Positions 36,604-44,810 of a stretch of DNA of 64,000 nucleotides are shown piece after piece. Below the pieces are notes generated by a model that worked only from the letters and a program-made list of their open reading frames with translations, was not told the origin of the DNA and ran no database searches. Each line of letters begins with the position of its first letter. The first letter of the stretch is position 1. A program made the position numbers and the translations under genes. The DNA is from Paracoccaceae bacterium (GTDB lineage Bacteria > Pseudomonadota > Alphaproteobacteria > Rhodobacterales > Rhodobacteraceae): the NCBI GenBank assembly GCA_014323795.1, contig JACONK010000018.1, forward strand, positions 248,001-312,000, read 5' to 3'.

Positions 36604-37368
36604 ATGCTGGCCGTACTGTCGCCTGCCAAGAAGCTCGACTTTTCGCCGGTTGCGGAAGATATCATCGGAACCCTGCCGGAATTCCAGGAAGATGCCGGCA
36701 AGCTCGCCCGTGCGGCCAGTCGACTGACGATCTCCGACTTGCGATCACTGATGGGTATTTCCCAGGATATTGCCAGGCTGAACAAGGCGCGCTTCAGGGA
36801 TTTTGCCGACCTGCCTGACGCTCAAAACTCAAAACAGGCGCTTCTGGCCTTTGCTGGCGGCACCTACACTGGCCTGCAGGCGGCGAGATTCACAGCTGAC
36901 GACCGCGCCTATGCGCAGAACCACCTGCGCATCCTGTCCGGGCTGTACGGCCTTTTGCGGCCGCTCGACCGCATCCAGCCGTACCGGCTGGAAATGGGAT
37001 CCCGACTGAAAACCCGCAACGGCCCGCACCTCTACGCCTACTGGGGCGCACGTCTGGCGGAGGCCCTGGATACCGCCGCAGACGGCGCACCAGTGGTATG
37101 CCTGGCCAGCCAGGAATACTTCAAGGCCGCGAATGAGGCGCGGATGACCTCGCCCGTAATCCACGTCGCCTTCAAAGAGGAGCGCAATAAAAAACTGTCG
37201 ATGATCAGCTTCTTCGCCAAACGCGCACGCGGTGCCATGGCCCGCTACATAATCACCGAACGCGTGGACCAGGCAGAGGGGCTTAAAGACTTCGACCGGG
37301 ACGGCTACCGTTTCCGCAAGAATCTGTCCGAACACAACAGGCTCGTATTCTCCCGCGCCGCCAGCTAG
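36604..37368 (+). CDS. yaaA: Peroxide stress protein YaaA (DUF328)
   Basis: A 254-residue cytoplasmic protein that limits free iron and DNA damage under peroxide stress in E. coli. Recognised by MLAVLSPAKKLDF at the start, AFAGGTYTGLQAARFTADD, LRILSGLYGLLRPLDRIQPY, LEMGSRLKTRNGPHLYAYWG, NLAS-like CLASQEYFKA and SFFAKRARGAMARYI. Start at 36604, with AGGAGG nine bases upstream; the open frame further upstream has no similarity. It follows recQ after 200 bp, perhaps as a stress-repair neighbour by chance. Confidence 0.93.
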   Translation: MLAVLSPAKKLDFSPVAEDIIGTLPEFQEDAGKLARAASRLTISDLRSLMGISQDIARLNKARFRDFADLPDAQNSKQALLAFAGGTYTGLQAARFTADDRAYAQNHLRILSGLYGLLRPLDRIQPYRLEMGSRLKTRNGPHLYAYWGARLAEALDTAADGAPVVCLASQEYFKAANEARMTSPVIHVAFKEERNKKLSMISFFAKRARGAMARYIITERVDQAEGLKDFDRDGYRFRKNLSEHNRLVFSRAAS

Positions 37369-37600
37369 ACGCACGGCACCGGGTTGCTGACCCAACGCCT
37401 GTTCCGCAAACGATGCAGCCAGCACCAGGGGATGAAGAACCACCGCCCCGGTTGTTACGGACACTTTAGTCAGATGTACCGCCCGTCGGGGCGTATCTGT
37501 TTCCGGAATTCGGGTCCGGCAACCTGCGTAACGCCGGTAACCGGTTCAGGCCGGATCAGTCACACGAACCTGGAAAAGGTCAGCAGCCGGGGCAATCGCA

Positions 37601-38164
37601 TCACTCCACCCTGATATGGAAAATCGCCCAGACCCAGCGGTCGTCGGGCATATCCTTGAGTTCTGTGCGTTCCGCCCGCGGAAAGATGATCTGCGTGGGG
37701 CCGAAATCGCCGATAGAAAACGGCTCGCCATTGCGTTTCATGGCCAGTATGGCACCCTGTTCCAGCATCTCTGCCAGCGGTGCCTCTATCGTATAGCCGT
37801 CGAGTGCCTGGATTGTCACCTTGTCCCCGAACGCACCTGCCGCCTTAAGCACATCGGCAAGCAACGGCCCTTCGTAGGTGGAGAGATCCCCGCCCATCGG
37901 GTAGGCCGCACGCACCGTCCTGGACGGCAGTTTTTCAAGCGTCGCCGCATCAAACGTTATCGCCTTGTCAAAAGCCACATCGTTGTATCCGAATAATCGG
38001 TCAGAGTTTTCATCGAAGGCCTCGCGGTTGGTGTTTTCCACGTTGCCAGTGACGGTCAGAATGCCAATCTGTTGCGCTTCTGCCGGGGCTGTCAGGCCCA
38101 AGGCAACCACGGTTGCCACGGCTGCAATGAAGGCCTGCGTCCTGTTTTGCCAATTTCTGGACAT
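37601..38164 (-). CDS. Periplasmic protein with molybdopterin-oxidoreductase-like fold
   Basis: 187 residues: a signal peptide (AAVATVVALGLTAPAEA) and a domain related to the sulfite-oxidase-type molybdopterin-binding fold (ILTVTGNVENTN, TYEGPLLADVLKAAGA, VTIQALDGYTIEAPLAEM, GDFGPTQIIFPR). The conserved cysteine that ligates molybdenum is missing, so it is probably a sensor or carrier rather than an enzyme. Such genes are common in roseobacters, often near GGDEF/EAL or kinase genes, none of which is present here. ATG is preceded by AGGAG. Confidence 0.75.
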   Translation of the reverse strand: MSRNWQNRTQAFIAAVATVVALGLTAPAEAQQIGILTVTGNVENTNREAFDENSDRLFGYNDVAFDKAITFDAATLEKLPSRTVRAAYPMGGDLSTYEGPLLADVLKAAGAFGDKVTIQALDGYTIEAPLAEMLEQGAILAMKRNGEPFSIGDFGPTQIIFPRAERTELKDMPDDRWVWAIFHIRVE

Positions 38165-38255
38165 CCTGTTTCTCCTGATTCCCGGTGCGTTTTCATGTCC
38201 TGTGCCGAAAACGGCACACCCTGCTTACATGGGAGATGGTTAACCAAATATTAAT

Positions 38256-38396
38256 TTAACGGAACAGGAATTCCCCGCCCGCGCATATAATGACCAACGC
38301 CATGATGCTGGTGCGGGTTAATCCTTTACGTTCGCTGAAATACCCCACGATGACCGCAATCACTGCCGATCCGAAGAGTTGCAGGGCTATCCTGGC
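38256..38396 (-). pseudogene. C-terminal tail of an MFS-type transporter
   Basis: Starting inside the 3' end of purK in another frame, the minus strand reads [40 protein letters not shown] and LFR with a stop at 38256. The two hydrophobic helices and the QxFGSAxxA pattern suit the last helices of drug/H+ antiporters of the Bcr/CflA group. Nothing of the upstream transporter remains. Its fusion point lies at the purK C-terminus, so a deletion joined the two genes. Confidence 0.5.
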
Positions 38397-39465
38397 AGGT
38401 TTTCACGATTCGGTTAATGTGACCCATCTTGCGACCCGGTTTTGCTTCTGCCTTGCCATAGAGGTGTACGCCCACGGCCGGATCCGCGGACAGGGCACCG
38501 ACGTCGCCGATCTCTGCCCCGATCAGGTTGGTCATGACCACGTTCGAATGGCGCGTCCCGTCGCCCAACGGCCAGCCGGCGATGGCACGGATGTGCTGTT
38601 CAAACTGGCAGGCCACGCAGCCGTTCTGCGTCCAGTGGCCGGAGTTGTGAACCCGTGGCGCGATCTCGTTTACCAGCAAGCCTTGCGGGGTGACAAACAT
38701 TTCCACCCCCATGACACCGACGTAGCCGAGCGCGTTCATGATGCGGCCTGCCAGCAGCACAGCGTCGGTCACCAGGCTGTGCGGGACAGCCGCGGGCACG
38801 GTGGTGGTGTGCAGAATGCCATCGCGGTGGATATTTTCACCGGGGTCAAAGCAGACCATACGCCCGTCCTGGTCACGGGCACCGATGACACTGATTTCCC
38901 TGGAGAAATCAACGAACCCTTCAAGCACTGAAGGTACCTCTTTGAGTGCGGTCCAGGCCATCGCCGCCTGTTCCGGTTTTTTTAACCGCACCTGACCCTT
39001 GCCGTCATAGCCCAGGCGGCGGGTTTTCAGGATCGCCGGCACACCAACGGTATCCACGGCGGCGGCAAGGTCCGCGCCGCTTTCAACATTCGCGTAAGGT
39101 GCGCAGGACATGCCAAGGTCGGTCAGAAAATCTTTTTCCAGGATGCGATCCTGGCTGATGCGCAGGGCATCCCGGTTCGGGTGGATGGGACAAAGCATCT
39201 CAACGAGGTCGAGCGCGGCGGGCGGGATATTCTCGAACTCATAGGTTACGATATCTACCGCCTCGGCAAAGGCTTGCAGGGCTTCTGCATCGTCGTAGGG
39301 TTTCTGCACGTGGGCATTGGCGACATGGCTCGCCGGGCAATCACTGCCGGGTTCATAGATGCAGATCTTGAACCCCAGACGGCTGGCTGCCACCGACAGC
39401 ATCCGCCCGAGCTGGCCACCGCCAAGGATGCCGATCACGCTGCCGGGTGCCAGCGGTTCAGCCAT
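38326..39465 (-). CDS. purK: 5-(carboxyamino)imidazole ribonucleotide synthase
   Basis: A 379-residue ATP-grasp enzyme that carboxylates AIR with bicarbonate and ATP in purine synthesis. [20 protein letters not shown] is the nucleotide-binding start; [46 protein letters not shown] and [13 protein letters not shown] are family blocks. The expected C-terminus is near KMGHINRIV; about 25 residues beyond it are unrelated and come from read-in into an MFS relic, so the native stop was probably lost. ATG at 39465 overlaps the end of purE by eight bases. Confidence 0.93.
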   Translation of the reverse strand: MAEPLAPGSVIGILGGGQLGRMLSVAASRLGFKICIYEPGSDCPASHVANAHVQKPYDDAEALQAFAEAVDIVTYEFENIPPAALDLVEMLCPIHPNRDALRISQDRILEKDFLTDLGMSCAPYANVESGADLAAAVDTVGVPAILKTRRLGYDGKGQVRLKKPEQAAMAWTALKEVPSVLEGFVDFSREISVIGARDQDGRMVCFDPGENIHRDGILHTTTVPAAVPHSLVTDAVLLAGRIMNALGYVGVMGVEMFVTPQGLLVNEIAPRVHNSGHWTQNGCVACQFEQHIRAIAGWPLGDGTRHSNVVMTNLIGAEIGDVGALSADPAVGVHLYGKAEAKPGRKMGHINRIVKTCQDSPATLRIGSDCGHRGVFQRT

Positions 39466-39946
39466 CGGAGGGGTGTTCCGGGACTGACGCGGACAGATCC
39501 GCACGCCATTTGTCAACACGTGCTGCGAGTGCGACATCACCATTGGCAAGGATCGAGGCAGCCATCAAACCTGCATTGGCGGCACCCGCTTCCCCAATCG
39601 CCATCGTGCCCACGGGAAAGCCGCGGGGCATCTGGACGATGGAACAGAGACTGTCGATACCCGATAACGCACCCGTCTGCACCGGGACGCCGAGCACAGG
39701 TAAACGGGTCTTTGAAGCCATCATACCGGGCAGATGCGCGGCCCCGCCCGCGCCCGCGATGATCACCCGCACCCCCCGGTCCAGGGCGGTTTTACCATAG
39801 TTCCAAAGCCGGTCGGGTGTGCGATGTGCGGATATGATCCTGGTCTCATACGCCACGCCGAGCTCGTCGAGAATGTCGGCGGCGCGCTTCATTGTTGCCC
39901 AGTCAGACTGGCTGCCCATGATGATGCCAACGCTGATGTCGCCCAT
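39458..39946 (-). CDS. purE: N5-CAIR mutase
   Basis: A 162-residue octameric class I PurE that moves the carboxylate from N5-CAIR to CAIR. The signature [34 protein letters not shown] and [20 protein letters not shown] are complete. First gene of purEK. A weak promoter (TTGCCC, 16 bases, TATACT at 39983-39978 on the minus strand) lies just upstream, giving a leader of about 25 nt. Confidence 0.96.
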   Translation of the reverse strand: MGDISVGIIMGSQSDWATMKRAADILDELGVAYETRIISAHRTPDRLWNYGKTALDRGVRVIIAGAGGAAHLPGMMASKTRLPVLGVPVQTGALSGIDSLCSIVQMPRGFPVGTMAIGEAGAANAGLMAASILANGDVALAARVDKWRADLSASVPEHPSDG

Positions 39947-39983
39947 TGTCCCGCTCTGCCCGGCGCAAAGAGCGGGCAGTATA

Positions 39984-40092
39984 AACGGAAGCTGCGGGGG
40001 GGCAAGGGCTTGTTGTCGGGTGGGGAATCGCGCCCAAAGGCCCGGATCGCCTCATCGAGGGCGCGGTATTTCACGCGCAACTGTCTGATCCT
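39984..40092 (-). pseudogene. Possible YdcH/DUF465 relic upstream of purE
   Basis: The minus strand reads [20 protein letters not shown] and a little further SFRLYCPLF, resembling the small coiled-coil DUF465 proteins (LRxxHRALDEAI ... LKxxKLRLKDxI) that precede purE in relatives (from memory). The second half has lost its heptads and a frameshift is needed. Weak evidence. Confidence 0.3.
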
Positions 40093-40229
40093 GGATGCGC
40101 AAAATACCCCCCTTCGCAGGGCCACCGGGATATTCTATTCATTCACACGACTTGCGGTCAAACCCGGAGCGATTCCGGATAATGGCCATCATCGCAAGGA
40201 TCACGCTGGCGGCGCAGATTAGGAAAATC

Positions 40230-40258
40230 CTTGAAAATCAGACTCGCCACCCCCATAT
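40230..40258 (+). promoter_or_regulatory. Sigma-32 (RpoH) heat-shock promoter of the hsp20 operon
   Basis: CTTGAAA (40230-40236), 14 bases, then CCCCATAT (40251-40258) match the RpoH consensus CTTGAAA-N13-17-CCCCATNT without mismatch. It lies 68 bp before the hsp20 start and on the same strand, so heat induction of the operon is very likely. Confidence 0.8.
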
Positions 40259-40325
40259 TTCTTTTCAGGTTACCAATAACGGAACTCATCACACCGGAAG
40301 TCGCCTAACGTAAAAGGGTTGACCT

Positions 40326-40745
40326 ATGACCAAGATATCCTTTGCCTCTCACCCGTTTTTACTGGGTTTTGAGCAACTCGACCGCCTGGTGGAACGCACA
40401 GCCAAGTCCAGCAACGAAGGCTATCCCCCCTACAACATTGAACAGGGTTCGGAACACAGCTACCGTATCACCTTGGCCGTGGCCGGATTTCGGCAGGAAG
40501 ATTTGTCGATCACGCTGGAAGACAGCCAGCTGGTGATCTGCGGTCGCCAGACAGACGAAAGCGAAAGCCGCATATTCCTGCATCGCGGCATCGCCGCACG
40601 GCAATTCCAACGCTCCTTTGTGCTGGCAGATGGCGTCGAAGTCGCCGGTGCATCTTTGGAAAACGGGCTGTTGCACCTGGACCTGCGGCGTCAGGCACCG
40701 GAGACTGTTGTGCAGACAATTCAGATCAGCAAAGGTGACAAATGA
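40326..40745 (+). CDS. Small heat-shock protein, Hsp20/IbpA type
   Basis: A 139-residue alpha-crystallin-domain holdase that binds unfolding proteins. The domain spans about residues 35-128: YNIEQGSEHSYRITLAVAGF, ITLEDSQLVICGRQ, the loop with RIFLHRGIAARQFQRSF, and GLLHLDLRR; the C-terminal IXI-like anchor is IQI. The N-terminus SFASHPFLLGFEQLDRL is the IbpA/HspH type. It is preceded by a perfect sigma-32 promoter and overlaps the DUF1150 gene. Confidence 0.93.
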   Translation: MTKISFASHPFLLGFEQLDRLVERTAKSSNEGYPPYNIEQGSEHSYRITLAVAGFRQEDLSITLEDSQLVICGRQTDESESRIFLHRGIAARQFQRSFVLADGVEVAGASLENGLLHLDLRRQAPETVVQTIQISKGDK

Positions 40746-40972
40746 TGGATACGAAGATCAGATTCCCCGAAACACATCCGGAACGGACAGTCTATGTACG
40801 CAGCGTCAAACACGATGAACTGCCGAAAGAGCTGAAGGCCCAGGTCGCGCCGGGCAAAAATCTCTTTGCCATTCATAAGGCGGATGGGGAATGCCTTGCC
40901 CTGACACGTGATCGATACGTGGCGTTTGCCATGGCACGGAGCAACGAAATGGCACCTGTCTCGGTTCACTGA
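40742..40972 (+). CDS. DUF1150 family protein
   Basis: A 76-residue small protein of the alphaproteobacterial DUF1150 family, almost always found directly after an Hsp20 gene. Visible features: YVRSVKHDELPKELKAQV, LFAIHKADGECLALTRDR and FAMARSNEMAPVSVH. It overlaps hsp20 at ATGA and shares its heat-shock promoter, so a helper role in the same stress response is inferred. Biochemical function is not known to me. Confidence 0.88.
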   Translation: MMDTKIRFPETHPERTVYVRSVKHDELPKELKAQVAPGKNLFAIHKADGECLALTRDRYVAFAMARSNEMAPVSVH

Positions 40973-40993
40973 TCCCGGCGGTCACGAAAATCC

Positions 40994-41019
40994 CGGGCAC
41001 AACTTTGCGGTTGTGCCCG
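40994..41019 (+). terminator. Hairpin after the hsp20-DUF1150 operon
   Basis: CGGGCACAAC (40994-41003) pairs perfectly with GTTGTGCCCG (41010-41019) around a six-base loop. No T-tract follows, so termination strength is uncertain, but position and stability suit an operon end. Confidence 0.55.
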
Positions 41020-41348
41020 CATCACGCCTGACCGGGTGGACAAGCAGCGCATAAAGACAGGTGGTGGCGGATTGTGCGTTTGACCGAATGAATGCATTTA
41101 TATCCCCAACCCTTCTGTGGGAAGGGCTTTGGTGGATGTACGGTGCTGGCGGCTTCCCCATAAACGGCTGAATGCGGCTGGTCCGGGGTGAATTCTGTCT
41201 CAATGTGGCAGGGAAGCCGCCACCCCTGTGGCGCAACTCCGGCAAACGCTGCATTACCGGCAAATCCTTGCCGACTGGAATACCGGATTATCAAAAAGAC
41301 AGGAAACGCCCGAAAGTAATTCCCGGCTTTTACACATACGCGGGGGCA
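41020..41348. other. Spacer between the heat-shock and PAPS operons
   Basis: About 330 bp with no recognisable gene. It contains a small CCCTTCTGTGGGAAGGG hairpin near 41108-41124. The last 100 bp approach the convergent end of the sulfate-activation gene. Confidence 0.35.
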
Positions 41349-43100
41349 TCAGCCGGAAATGAGTCCCATGTTTTCCAGTTTCAGGAGGATCTGCTGTGCG
41401 CAGGTATCAACGTGCAGGTTTTCTGTTTCCAGCCTCAGCTCCGGCTGTTCCGGAACATCGTAAACGTCTGAAATACCCGTGAACTCTTTAATTTTGCCCA
41501 GGCGTGCGAGCCTGTAGAGCCCCTTGCGGTCGCGCCGTTCGCATTCTTCAATGGACGTGGCGACATGGATCTCCACGAAAGCACCGTAGGCTTCTACCTC
41601 TTCGCGGACAGCGCGGCGCGTTGTGGCGTAGGGCGCAATCGGTGCGCAGATCGCGATACCGCCGTTCTTCGTGATCTCGGAGGCCACATAGCCAATGCGG
41701 CGGATGTTGATATCCCGGTGTTCTCTGGAAAACCCGAGTTCGGACGACAGATTTTTGCGCACGATATCCCCGTCAAGCAACGTCACCGGGCGACCCCCAA
41801 TCTCCATCAGTTTGACCAAAAGCGCGTTGGCGATGGTTGACTTTCCGGACCCTGAGAAGCCAGTGAAGAAGACAGTGAATCCCTGCCGGTTGCGCGGCGG
41901 ATAGCGCTTGCGCAGTTCATCCAACACTTCAGGAAAAGAGAACCATTCCGGGATCTCCAGCCCTTCACGCAGTCGGCGGCGCAATTCTGTGCCGGACAGG
42001 TTAAGGATGGTGACCCTGTCCTTGTCCGCAATCTCATCCGCAGGTTCGTACTGGGCGCGATCCTGAACGTAGACCATCTGTTTGAAGCCCACCATTTTTA
42101 TGCCCATTTCTTCCTCGTGTTCCCGGAAAATATCCTGCGCGTCATAAGGCCCGTAGAAATCCTCCCCCGCCCGGTTCTTGCCCGGGCCCGCATGATCGCG
42201 CCCCACGATGAAATGGGTGCAGCCGTGGTTTTTACGGATCAGACCGTGCCAGACAGCCTCTCGCGGGCCAGCCATACGCATGGCGAGGTTAAGAAGGCTC
42301 ATGGCCGTGGTTGCTCCCGGATATTTACCAAGCACCGCCTCATAACAGCGCACACGGGTGAAATGGTCCACGTCTCCCGGCTTCGTCAGGCCTACAACCG
42401 GGTGTAGCAGCAGGTTGGCCTGGCTGTCCTTTGCCGCGCGGAACGTCAGTTCCTGGTGGGCGCGATGCAGCGGGTTGCGGGTCTGGAAGGCCACAATCTT
42501 GCGCCAGCCGAGCTTGCGGAAATGGGCCCGCAGCTCATTCGGTGTGTCGCGACGACTGCGAAAATCATAGTGCACCGGCTTCTGGATGCCAGTGACCGGA
42601 CCACCCAAATAGACCGTGCCGGCTACATTGTGCAGATAGTTTACCGCCGGATGCGCATCGTCATCGGCACCAAATATCTTCTTGGCCTCATGCACCTTGT
42701 CCGGTATCCATCGGTCCGTCACGGTCATAGCGGCGAGGATCACCCCTTCCTGATCGCGCAGGGCGATATCCTGGCCCAACTCAATCGCGCCGGCAAACTC
42801 CTGACTTACGTCCAGCGTAATCGGTATCGGCCAAAGCGCACCATCGGCCAGACGCATATTATCCACAACGCCGACATAGTCAGCCTGACCCAGGAATCCC
42901 TTGAGGGGGCTGAAACCACCGTTCATCAAAAGTTCCAGGTCGCAGACCTGGCGCGGGGTCAGATACCAGCCCGGAAGTACCGCCACCTCTGCCTTCAATT
43001 TACAGGCACTGTCGTATGAAACATAAAGTTCGGGAATGGGACCATAGGGCGGATGTTCAATTCGGAAAGTTTCGGTCGAGAAGGTCGGAATTGTGGGCAT
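41349..43100 (-). CDS. Bifunctional sulfate adenylyltransferase / APS kinase
   Basis: A 583-residue fusion making PAPS from sulfate and two ATP. The N-terminal ATP sulfurylase carries QTRNPLHRAH at 206-215 (ATP-binding HxGH-like) and VGRDHAGPG; the C-terminal APS kinase carries the P-loop GFSGSGKST at about 414-422, LDGDIVRKNLSSELGFSRE and ICAPIAPYATTRR. ATG at 43100 is used; a TTG precedes it. This fusion type is common in roseobacters. Its direct neighbour (12 bp upstream) is a sulfotransferase, so the PAPS may be consumed as a sulfonyl donor instead of, or besides, assimilation; no PAPS reductase gene is in the window. Confidence 0.95.
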   Translation of the reverse strand: MPTIPTFSTETFRIEHPPYGPIPELYVSYDSACKLKAEVAVLPGWYLTPRQVCDLELLMNGGFSPLKGFLGQADYVGVVDNMRLADGALWPIPITLDVSQEFAGAIELGQDIALRDQEGVILAAMTVTDRWIPDKVHEAKKIFGADDDAHPAVNYLHNVAGTVYLGGPVTGIQKPVHYDFRSRRDTPNELRAHFRKLGWRKIVAFQTRNPLHRAHQELTFRAAKDSQANLLLHPVVGLTKPGDVDHFTRVRCYEAVLGKYPGATTAMSLLNLAMRMAGPREAVWHGLIRKNHGCTHFIVGRDHAGPGKNRAGEDFYGPYDAQDIFREHEEEMGIKMVGFKQMVYVQDRAQYEPADEIADKDRVTILNLSGTELRRRLREGLEIPEWFSFPEVLDELRKRYPPRNRQGFTVFFTGFSGSGKSTIANALLVKLMEIGGRPVTLLDGDIVRKNLSSELGFSREHRDINIRRIGYVASEITKNGGIAICAPIAPYATTRRAVREEVEAYGAFVEIHVATSIEECERRDRKGLYRLARLGKIKEFTGISDVYDVPEQPELRLETENLHVDTCAQQILLKLENMGLISG

Positions 43101-43112
43101 CAAGGTACTTTC

Positions 43113-43865
43113 TCAGACAGTTTTCGATACGCGAATGCGGTGTCGGAACAGATGATCATAATGTGGTTTCATGCGGCGATATATGCGGCGTACGCGTTCA
43201 GGCGTATTTTCCAGATCCACATACTTGCGCTTTTGCGGCGTCAGACCGGTAGACTTGGCCAGATTGGCATGGAACGACCCGCCATCCCACCAGCTATGCA
43301 CCGACTGATCACCGCTCGCCTGCCAGGTGAGTGCCTCGGCAATGAAGGGAAGGCTCACGGCGTCGCAAAAGGCGGCTGTCATGTCACGGGGATTTTCCAG
43401 CAGATCATCGCTGTCGATCACGGCCGGACAGGTGCCGTGCAACGCGGTAAGCAGGTCAAACAGCGCACGCTGTTCGGGAAAGCCGCATTCAAGCTCGTTG
43501 AAATCCGGCCATTTATCGTACATAGAGGTGGTCGTTTTTGCCGGATCACGGATCAGGAACGCATGGGTGAAATGCGACAGGAAGGCCGCATCCCACATGT
43601 GACTGACAGAATGCGCGAAGTCCTTGATAAAGACCGATCCCTTCCCGGCCCGCGCCCGGATATTGTCCCACACGCTTTCAATCGTCAGGCCCGGCGTTGT
43701 CACGTCGCCTGCCCGGAACCGCGGCCACATCGGGTCTTCGCCCTGATACCATGCCTCGCAGAAAGGCTCGTGCAGGCAGTCAAGATCACCGCGCTGGCGC
43801 ATCATCCATTCAAACGCGGTCGAGGTGGAGCGGGGGACCGCCCACAAGGCAACTATCCTGTGCAT
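43113..43865 (-). CDS. Sulfotransferase-like protein
   Basis: A 250-residue P-loop sulfotransferase-fold protein. The 5'-phosphosulfate loop is ALWAVPRSTSTAFEWMMRQR at the N-terminus, followed by LHEPFCEAWYQGEDP; the 3'-phosphate region has FLIRDPAKTTTSMYDKW, with the Arg-Asp-Pro and Ser expected for PAPS binding. It would move a sulfonyl group from PAPS to a small molecule. It is sandwiched between a racemase-fold enzyme (four-base gap) and the PAPS synthase (12-base gap), all on one strand, so the three form one operon. The acceptor is unknown; a kinase-like or inactive member cannot be ruled out. Confidence 0.82.
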   Translation of the reverse strand: MHRIVALWAVPRSTSTAFEWMMRQRGDLDCLHEPFCEAWYQGEDPMWPRFRAGDVTTPGLTIESVWDNIRARAGKGSVFIKDFAHSVSHMWDAAFLSHFTHAFLIRDPAKTTTSMYDKWPDFNELECGFPEQRALFDLLTALHGTCPAVIDSDDLLENPRDMTAAFCDAVSLPFIAEALTWQASGDQSVHSWWDGGSFHANLAKSTGLTPQKRKYVDLENTPERVRRIYRRMKPHYDHLFRHRIRVSKTV

Positions 43866-43869
43866 GGTT

Positions 43870-44706
43870 TCAGCCTTTCAGGGAGGACAGCAGGCTGCCC
43901 TGTTCGGTGGCAGGCGCAATCCCGAGGGATTTGAAAATACGCCAGTACAGCGCGGTGTCATGGCCAATGACCGGGGTGCCAAGTCGCGCTTCAAGTGCCA
44001 CTTCATGGTGCACCGGGCGCTGCGCCAGGCCATCGGAGGGACGGCGGTAATTGGACATACCGTTGATCAGATAGGCATCCGCACCGGGCGCCCGTTCAGC
44101 GGTGTAGTCAAAGGACTTCCACAACAGATCCTCGTCAAAGCACCAGATGCAGTCATCGATTTCCTTCTGGCTGCCGAACCAGCCCTGGTCCAGGAAATTC
44201 CCGGCCCAGACTACATCAAAGCCCGCCTCCCTAAGAAAGCCGACGGTGCCCTGGTACCAGGCCGTGCGGTGATAGCAGGCGTTCAGGGCCACTTTCTCAA
44301 CATTGCGATCATGCAGGGCCTCAACCATGGCGTAGCCTGCCATGTGAAAGGGCGTCTCATACCTGTCGGTCAGCATCTCGCAATGCCGGCGGATGCCCGC
44401 AACCCCCAGGCCACTGGCATGGACCCAGTTTGAGCCCACCTGGCCACAGACATCCGCACCGTTATTGGCCATGCATTCGACGAATTCTTCCAGCAGGCCA
44501 AAGTGCTTTTTCCGCTGGTCCAGCCTGTGCGCATAGTCCGGCACATGGAGCATCCGCCCATGTACGCCCACGCTGCGCGGGGCCATGCGCAGAAAATCCG
44601 ACGGTGCCGCGTCAAAATCATGGGGCGGGGCGGTAAACCCCACCTGGTGCGGGAAGAGCCTGACCCGGGGATTCGCCCATTTGGCAGGTTTCTGATAGGC
44701 AGACAT
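43870..44706 (-). CDS. Asp/Glu racemase-fold enzyme (maleate isomerase / arylmalonate decarboxylase type)
   Basis: A 278-residue cytoplasmic enzyme of the Asp/Glu racemase superfamily. It has the start VRLFPHQVGFTAPPHDFDAA, the first cysteine-side region CMANNGADVCGQVGSNWVHA, and the second-half block VEKVALNACYHRTAWYQGTV with GFDVVWAGNFLDQGWFG; the paired cysteines (NGADVCGQ and LNACYHR) sit where the two catalytic cysteines occur in the family. Possible reactions are decarboxylation, isomerisation or racemisation of a dicarboxylate. ATG at 44706 is chosen. It is the first gene of the sulfotransferase-PAPS operon and diverges from a LysR gene. A decayed relative lies at 58979-59168. Confidence 0.75.
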   Translation of the reverse strand: MSAYQKPAKWANPRVRLFPHQVGFTAPPHDFDAAPSDFLRMAPRSVGVHGRMLHVPDYAHRLDQRKKHFGLLEEFVECMANNGADVCGQVGSNWVHASGLGVAGIRRHCEMLTDRYETPFHMAGYAMVEALHDRNVEKVALNACYHRTAWYQGTVGFLREAGFDVVWAGNFLDQGWFGSQKEIDDCIWCFDEDLLWKSFDYTAERAPGADAYLINGMSNYRRPSDGLAQRPVHHEVALEARLGTPVIGHDTALYWRIFKSLGIAPATEQGSLLSSLKG

Positions 44707-44788
44707 GCTGGTTTCGTGTACCGGAAAGTATCGCTGCGGAGAGTGTCCGGGAACCGCCGTTAAAGACAATTGCTTTTGACGACCGGCA

Positions 44789-44810
44789 GACATATCAGAA
44801 ATGATATGTC
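44789..44810. promoter_or_regulatory. Perfect palindrome over the LysR start codon
   Basis: GACATATCA (44789-44797), four bases GAAA, then TGATATGTC (44802-44810): a perfect 9-4-9 inverted repeat. The ATG of the LysR gene (44806-44808) lies inside the right arm, and the divergent operon begins 83 bp to the left. It fits an operator at which the LysR protein represses itself and controls the sulfotransferase operon. Binding is inferred. Confidence 0.6.
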
